A stretch of 8,276 nt of DNA from Minisyncoccota bacterium (GTDB taxonomy: Bacteria; Patescibacteriota; Minisyncoccia; Phycocordibacterales; UBA1006): the NCBI GenBank assembly GCA_937970115.1, contig CALBVO010000043.1, positions 1-8,276 of the forward strand, given 5' to 3'. The notes beneath the pieces are model-generated. The model saw only the letters and a program-made list of their open reading frames with translations. It searched no databases and had not been told where the DNA came from. Position numbers and translations under genes: made by a program. Shown piece by piece: positions 4,903 through 8,276 of the stretch. Position 1 is the first letter of the stretch; each line of letters opens with the position of its first letter.

Positions 4903-7059
4903 TTACTCTTTTTCTGCATTTTTCTTTAGTTGCTCCATGATATCTTTTGCTGAAGGCTCTTTTTCTGGTTTCAGATTTTGCATAGTCTTGGAGGTTTCCT
5001 TAATTTTTACATTACGAACAACCGAGGATACACCAGCAGCAATACTTCCTGCAAGAACCGCACCTACTGGCCCACCAACAATAGCCCCAATACTTCCAGC
5101 AATTAGAGCAGAATCAGCTCCTTTCGCGTATAGTTTACCTCTATTTTGTTTATCGTTTGTTGGGTTATCTATAATATTTTTTACATTATCTTCCTTTTCT
5201 CTTATGGTTTTTTCTAGTTTTGCTATAGCTGAATTTAATTGTATATTTTCTACACCCTTGGTTGAATCATGTTTTTTAAGTTTTTCTGTTTCTGCCTTTA
5301 ACTTAGCCTCTTTAATTGATTCGGACCATTTCTCCTTATTTTCTTTTATTTCTTTAATATTTTTAGTAATTTTTTCTCTATCGAAATTATTTCTTTCTAT
5401 AATTTTTTCTTTCTCCTTTTTTTCTTTCTTGTCATCGCTTAGGCCGTTCTCAACAAATGATTTAAATTCACGAGTCTCTTTCTCTTTCTCTTTTTGGTAT
5501 TTTTTATATCCACCCTTTCCAGAACCACCAATTTTTGCCCATGATGGTTGTGACATATTCATACCTGCAGAGCCAGCTGTTTTTCCTGCGAACTTACCAA
5601 CACCTGTTTTTCCTATATCAAAACTGGCATTTTGCATTTTATCAGTTGCTTTAAATAATCTTTTTTGAAGTCTTGGATTTCCAGCTGTCATTTTTTTGAA
5701 ATCAAATTCTCTTGTTCTATATTTACCTATACCAAAACTTGTTTTACCTGTTTTTGATATATTTGCAGCAGCCTTACCAAGAGTCGCTCGCCCTGCCAAT
5801 GCCGCTCCGCCCGTACCTGCGGCGAGCGCTAGGCCACCGACAGCTAATGCTCCTTTGGTTACTACCCCTGAAATTGTTCCTGCGAAATCCCCTGCCATAG
5901 AATTTGCTGCTTTTTTTGCGGTGAGGATTAATAAGACGATTGCTGCCATTGGGACTATAGCCTGAAGAATGCTTGTTATAAATGTACTATTTTCGCCACC
6001 AGTTCCAACTATTGAAATAGTTGCTATATTCATAAATTGAATAGCTAGGTACAGAAAAAATAGGAAAACTGGAGCCATAAAGGCCATTTTTAGAACACTG
6101 TTAAACCAATTTTTGAAACCAATATATTTCATGTCTTGTAGAGCCGGAATCGTTATACTGGCGAAGGCTAATGGCGCCAAAACTGCAGATAACCACAGAC
6201 CAATAGTCCGCCCAAGGAATAAAAATGAGACGGATAAGAATACATAAATTAATGCACCATTAATAACCCCAACCATTATTACCAATAATGCTCGTTGGCC
6301 TTCTGTTAGATTACTCTGATTATCAAATATTTTTTGAGGATTTATTTTCGCTGCTATTCCAAGTGAGGCTGATTTACCTTCAAGCACTTGAATATCAGTA
6401 TCCCCGTCCGCATTTTTTATGCTTGAAGCATTAAAATCAATATCATTTTGTTCAATTTTATTATAAAAAGTATAGGCGAGAATATTAGACGCATCAATAA
6501 TTGCATAGGTCATAAAAAGACTAAAGTTTACAACAATGGCAATTATAATTGTTTTCATTAAGCGTCCCTTGTTGTTTGATTCGTCACGACCTAGAACGAG
6601 ATTAAACGCAATCAAAAGAAGAGCAAAAATAAATACAATATTCGTCAAATCACGTAATATTTCCCATCCAGCTTCGATGAATCCGGAATCGCTGTAGGAA
6701 CTACTTTGGAGACTATGAAATAAGAATGTTTCCATAATAAATGCGCTTAATCCAACGACTAGGTTACCTACACTTACAAAAATAATATATAAAAAATTGA
6801 CTCCATGACAGGCGATTTCATTCCAATCACACTGTGCAAATCCTGATTTACCTACCGATTGTGCCGCAGCTAATTTTTCGTTTCCCCCTTGAGCATATAC
6901 AATATTTGAGGTAATTATATAATCTTTTTTTAAATATTGAGAGAGGGTTAAATTATTCGCATTAGATATTTCTTCTTTTTGTATAAAAAAAGAGGTGGGC
7001 CCAAAAAAAGCTGTGACTAAAAAAATAATGATAGTTATCTTCCTGAAAATTGATTTCAT
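4903..7059 (-). CDS. VirB6/TrbL-like polytopic membrane protein with coiled-coil and glycine-zipper tail
   Basis: This 718-aa protein starts with a hydrophobic segment (5-25). A second weakly hydrophobic stretch ends in IVYAQGG (53-59), a plausible export or cleavage region. Predicted membrane helices lie near 87-112, 138-156, 168-186, 258-283, 287-305, 324-346 and 361-381. The spacing, the RTIGLWLSAVLAPLAF motif (284-299) and the following WFNSVLKMAFMAPVFLF segment fit the VirB6/TrbL family, the inner-membrane channel component of T4SS. The C-terminal half is atypical: an Ala/Gly-rich stretch (396-432), a highly charged Lys/Glu coiled-coil region (515-640), and a Gly/Ala hydrophobic hairpin (648-680, GSIGAIVGGPVGAVLAG). 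Cys77 and Cys84 may form an external disulfide. It is followed within six bases by the 117-aa gene. Family call good; tail function unknown. Confidence 0.8.
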   Translation of the reverse strand: MKSIFRKITIIIFLVTAFFGPTSFFIQKEEISNANNLTLSQYLKKDYIITSNIVYAQGGNEKLAAAQSVGKSGFAQCDWNEIACHGVNFLYIIFVSVGNLVVGLSAFIMETFLFHSLQSSSYSDSGFIEAGWEILRDLTNIVFIFALLLIAFNLVLGRDESNNKGRLMKTIIIAIVVNFSLFMTYAIIDASNILAYTFYNKIEQNDIDFNASSIKNADGDTDIQVLEGKSASLGIAAKINPQKIFDNQSNLTEGQRALLVIMVGVINGALIYVFLSVSFLFLGRTIGLWLSAVLAPLAFASITIPALQDMKYIGFKNWFNSVLKMAFMAPVFLFFLYLAIQFMNIATISIVGTGGENSTFITSILQAIVPMAAIVLLILTAKKAANSMAGDFAGTISGVVTKGALAVGGLALAAGTGGAALAGRATLGKAAANISKTGKTSFGIGKYRTREFDFKKMTAGNPRLQKRLFKATDKMQNASFDIGKTGVGKFAGKTAGSAGMNMSQPSWAKIGGSGKGGYKKYQKEKEKETREFKSFVENGLSDDKKEKKEKEKIIERNNFDREKITKNIKEIKENKEKWSESIKEAKLKAETEKLKKHDSTKGVENIQLNSAIAKLEKTIREKEDNVKNIIDNPTNDKQNRGKLYAKGADSALIAGSIGAIVGGPVGAVLAGSIAAGVSSVVRNVKIKETSKTMQNLKPEKEPSAKDIMEQLKKNAEKE

Positions 7060-7074
7060 GATATATAAATTATA
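7060..7074 (-). promoter_or_regulatory. Promoter of VirB6-like gene, near-leaderless
   Basis: A perfect TATAAT on the minus strand (7074-7069) is followed by nine bases and the ATG. The predicted leader is 2-3 nt. No Shine-Dalgarno sequence or clear -35 box is present. The upstream position is taken by the T-tract of the preceding terminator. Confidence 0.58.
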
Positions 7075-7092
7075 CCTTTGTTTATATAATAA

Positions 7093-7121
7093 AAAAAGCC
7101 TGTATTGAAGACAGGCTTTTT
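7093..7121 (-). terminator. Intrinsic terminator after the 134-aa gene
   Basis: A perfect 11-bp stem (AAAAAGCCTGT at 7093-7103, ACAGGCTTTTT at 7111-7121, 7-nt loop) is followed by a run of seven T on the minus strand. It is the most classical terminator in the window and separates the 134-aa gene from the VirB6-like gene. Confidence 0.85.
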
Positions 7122-7131
7122 GGATCTTTAT

Positions 7132-7536
7132 TTATTTTTTAACCTTTTTATCTTTAATAAATGTAAGCGGGCTTGCGTCAGTTATGCGATAATCTCTCAC
7201 AAAATTATAATATTCAATATAATAATATCCTGGGCTCGTAGTAGAATCAGAGGTATATGACCATGAGAATTCAATTCGTTTTCCATTACATTGGATAATA
7301 GGTTTGTTTGGATCTATGTATATTTCATACATAGATTTTTGAGTTTTCTCAAGATCCCAACGATCTGATTTTTCCAAGGCCTCAAACAACATAGCCTTTA
7401 ATTCATTAACATTTACCTTGTCAGTAGATGTTTTGGCATTCATTGCAAGTAAACCTTTGTGTTGTGGGCTTTGTGCGTTTACGTTTATACCCAGTACAAA
7501 GAACGCAATTCCTAAAAATAATATATATTTTTTCAT
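7132..7536 (-). CDS. Small secreted protein of unknown function
   Basis: This 134-aa product has a clear signal peptide (MKKYILFLGIAFFVLGINVNA, cleavage after NAQ or before QSPQ). The mature part of about 112 residues starts with a helical segment (VNELKAMLFEALEKSDRW, 43-60) and continues as beta-like aromatic strands (MYEIYI, IEFSWSY, GYYYIEYYNFVRDYRI). It has a single Cys at 83 and a lysine-rich end (KDKKVKK). I do not recognise the family. It is an independent unit: a strong terminator follows, and a 346-nt gap lies upstream. It could be an envelope factor linked to the T4SS locus, but position is the only argument. The reading frame, signal peptide and terminator together make it a convincing gene. 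Confidence 0.7.
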   Translation of the reverse strand: MKKYILFLGIAFFVLGINVNAQSPQHKGLLAMNAKTSTDKVNVNELKAMLFEALEKSDRWDLEKTQKSMYEIYIDPNKPIIQCNGKRIEFSWSYTSDSTTSPGYYYIEYYNFVRDYRITDASPLTFIKDKKVKK

Positions 7537-7602
7537 ATTAAATTGTATTTATATGTTGCGTATGCAACGTTTTTTCGAACACTTTGTTCAATTTCTGTTA
7601 TT

Positions 7603-7631
7603 ATTATGACATAGATATTTATATTTTGTAA
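7603..7631 (-). promoter_or_regulatory. Possible promoter of the 134-aa gene with a long structured leader
   Basis: On the minus strand TTACAA (7631-7626) is followed by a 17-nt spacer ending in TGT and then CATAAT (7608-7603), an extended -10-like box. The leader would be about 60 nt. It holds two small dyads: GAACA/TGTTC (7577-7589) and GTTGC/GCAAC (7555-7568). A closer TATAAA/TACAAT pair just before the ATG is an alternative promoter that would make this gene leaderless as well. Confidence 0.3.
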
Positions 7632-7637
7632 GCATAC

Positions 7638-7646
7638 TTATCCACA
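7638..7646 (+). other. Perfect DnaA-box sequence (TTATCCACA)
   Basis: The nine bases TTATCCACA equal the consensus DnaA box. They lie in AT-rich DNA just upstream of the putative promoter of the 134-aa gene. Only weak partial matches (TTATCCTTT, TTATCTTTT) are nearby and no dnaA or dnaN gene is present. A single box does not make an origin. Confidence 0.3.
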
Positions 7647-7681
7647 GTTTATCTTTTCATATTATCCTTTAGTTTATAAAT

Positions 7682-7712
7682 TAACCCTTAGAATAATTTT
7701 TTTATAGGGTTA
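7682..7712 (+). terminator. Possible plus-strand terminator hairpin
   Basis: TAACCCT (7682-7688) and AGGGTTA (7706-7712) form a 7-bp stem with a 17-nt loop. A T-rich tail (TTTTTTATTATT) follows on the plus strand. No plus-strand gene is visible upstream, so its role is unclear. Confidence 0.3.
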
Positions 7713-7767
7713 TTTTTTATTATTTCTAGGTTGTATGAGGGTAATAGTATTAAATAATTGGGTCTTT

Positions 7768-7812
7768 GAGGTTGAAACAAAGAATCTATAAATTAGATTC
7801 TTGGTTAACCTC
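7768..7812. repeat. Long imperfect inverted repeat
   Basis: GAGGTT (7768-7773) pairs with AACCTC (7807-7812), and AAGAATCTA (7780-7788) pairs with TAGATTCTT (7794-7802) around a 5-nt loop. The few bases between the two stems pair imperfectly. It is a 45-nt element able to fold on either strand and is not attached to any gene end. Confidence 0.5.
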
Positions 7813-7848
7813 TCGTTTAATATTCTTTGGTAGATTATTTTACTTATA

Positions 7849-7879
7849 ATAAAAACTTATCATAAAGATAAGTTTTTAT
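7849..7879 (-). terminator. Terminator of the partial gene at the right edge
   Basis: A 13-bp perfect stem (arms 7849-7861 and 7867-7879, 5-nt loop) has the core AAAAACTTAT/ATAAGTTTTT. It begins four bases after the TAA stop at 7885-7883 on the minus strand. Confidence 0.7.
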
Positions 7880-7882
7880 AGA

Positions 7883-8276
7883 TTAGGTGTTAATTCCAGA
7901 AATTAATACTTGGAAATCGAGCTTGCTGCTACTATACCAATCTTTCCAGCAGTAGGTTCCAAAATCATCACTCCCGCTTCCCCCTGGGTTATTTTGTATT
8001 TTGTACGTATTTTTATTTCGACAGAAGAGGTGTCCACGAGAACCCCGTGGATTAATGCGGTTGGTGAATCCATAGGCACGATCTACACGATACATATCAG
8101 CTATTGTTTTTTTGTTCTTGTTTTCATCATAAGGGAAATCATCATCCGGGTAATAGATTTCAAAATAATTTTCTTTTTCTAAATCGGAATCAAAGCCAAG
8201 AATGCTTTGTTCTATAGCATTAGGTGAAGTCATAATTAATGTGTTGAAAATACTTGTTCCCGCGTTAGGGTTACTT
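7883..8276 (-). CDS. C-terminal part of an unknown, probably extracellular protein (5' end beyond window)
   Basis: The frame stays open from the TAA at 7885-7883 to the right edge (130 codons). The first Met in the window is at 8233, but in-frame sense codons precede it (reading SNPNAGTSIFNTLI) and no promoter box is near. The gene therefore probably starts outside the window. The visible part is rich in Asp, Asn, Tyr, Gly and Ser, with YYPDDDFPYDENKNKK, then INPRGSRGHLFCRNKN, NNPGGSGSDDFGTYCWKDWY and a beta-like end LDFQVLISGINT. Two Cys residues, 26 apart, could form a disulfide. The composition suggests an exported or surface beta-domain. No family is recognised. A strong terminator follows. 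Confidence 0.6.
   Translation of the reverse strand, partial: SNPNAGTSIFNTLIMTSPNAIEQSILGFDSDLEKENYFEIYYPDDDFPYDENKNKKTIADMYRVDRAYGFTNRINPRGSRGHLFCRNKNTYKIQNNPGGSGSDDFGTYCWKDWYSSSKLDFQVLISGINT

Larger units (their letters stand above)
7537..7882. other. AT-rich non-coding gap with several hairpins
   Basis: This 346-nt gap is the longest without a gene, and no credible ORF was found in it on either strand. Reading upward, it holds the putative promoter and leader dyads of the 134-aa gene, a perfect DnaA-box sequence, a TAACCCT/AGGGTTA hairpin (7682-7712), a long imperfect hairpin (7768-7812) and the terminator of the next gene (7849-7879). It is markedly more AT-rich than the flanking genes. 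Confidence 0.6.

Noticed and set aside
4748..5668. Long plus-strand open frame of 306 codons
   Set aside because: It is antisense to the VirB6-like and 117-aa genes. Its Phe/Ser-rich product mirrors the Lys/Glu-rich coiled coil, and there is no start signal.
7576..7589. Possible SOS (LexA) box, CGAAC-ACTTT-GTTC
   Set aside because: The spacing between half-sites is five bases rather than the four of the Gram-positive consensus, and no SOS gene is adjacent.
7735..7791. 18-codon plus-strand frame (MRVIVLNNWVFEVETKNL) whose stop lies in the 7768-7812 hairpin
   Set aside because: It resembles the stop-in-hairpin layout seen elsewhere, but a frame this short is expected by chance and the upstream signals are weak.
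7537..7882. Replication origin in the intergenic gap
   Set aside because: There is only one perfect DnaA box, and no dnaA/dnaN neighbours or repeated iterons.
7910..8182. Plus-strand open frame of 90 codons
   Set aside because: It is antisense to the partial gene at the right edge, which has the better frame, composition and terminator.
1..8276. Recoding of TGA as glycine (code 25), as in some CPR lineages
   Set aside because: All genes read through cleanly with standard code, no in-frame TGA is needed, and Gly uses GGN codons. The absence of TGA stops is explained by AT-rich composition and few genes.

Overview
This AT-rich window most likely comes from a Candidate Phyla Radiation (Patescibacteria) genome, probably of the Parcubacteria type. 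The evidence is the gene set: a PrgI/VirB3-like protein, a short TraC-like (VirB4 N-terminal) protein, a VirB6/TrbL-like polytopic protein, a secreted Ig/PKD-like protein and a large VirB2-type pilin. Clusters like this recur in those genomes. The assignment is from recalled family resemblance, not a search. All eight stop codons visible are TAA or TAG. Nothing suggests TGA recoding.

Every convincing gene lies on the minus strand, so transcription runs from high to low coordinates. The order is: the C-terminal part of an unknown protein (7883-8276, cut by the window edge); a 346-nt non-coding gap; a small secreted protein (7132-7536); the VirB6-like protein (4903-7059) with a closely coupled small helical protein (4543-4896); a larger protein sharing the same helical domain (3670-4506); PrgI/VirB3-like (3217-3630); TraC-like (2424-3086); a secreted Ig/PKD-like protein (1330-2352); and a pilin with a Cys-rich N-terminal region (1-1264, cut by the edge).

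The genes together look like the envelope part of a type IV secretion or DNA-uptake machine. VirB6 and VirB3 homologues would form the inner-membrane platform, the TraC-like protein would dock a VirB4 ATPase, and the pilin and Ig-like proteins would be external. No VirB4 motor domain, VirD4, VirB8/9/10 or relaxase is visible here.

The non-coding layout is the most striking part. Almost every gene ends in its own hairpin, and in five cases the stop codon lies inside that hairpin. The next gene then starts 6-11 nt after a TATAAT/TATACT box with no Shine-Dalgarno sequence, which points to leaderless mRNAs. The one gene without such punctuation (4543-4896) is also the one with a possible ribosome binding site. 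Two REP-like repeats flank the TraC-like gene. One supplies a -35-like box to a promoter. The other lies beside a 22-bp perfect palindrome that abuts the TraC-like start codon.
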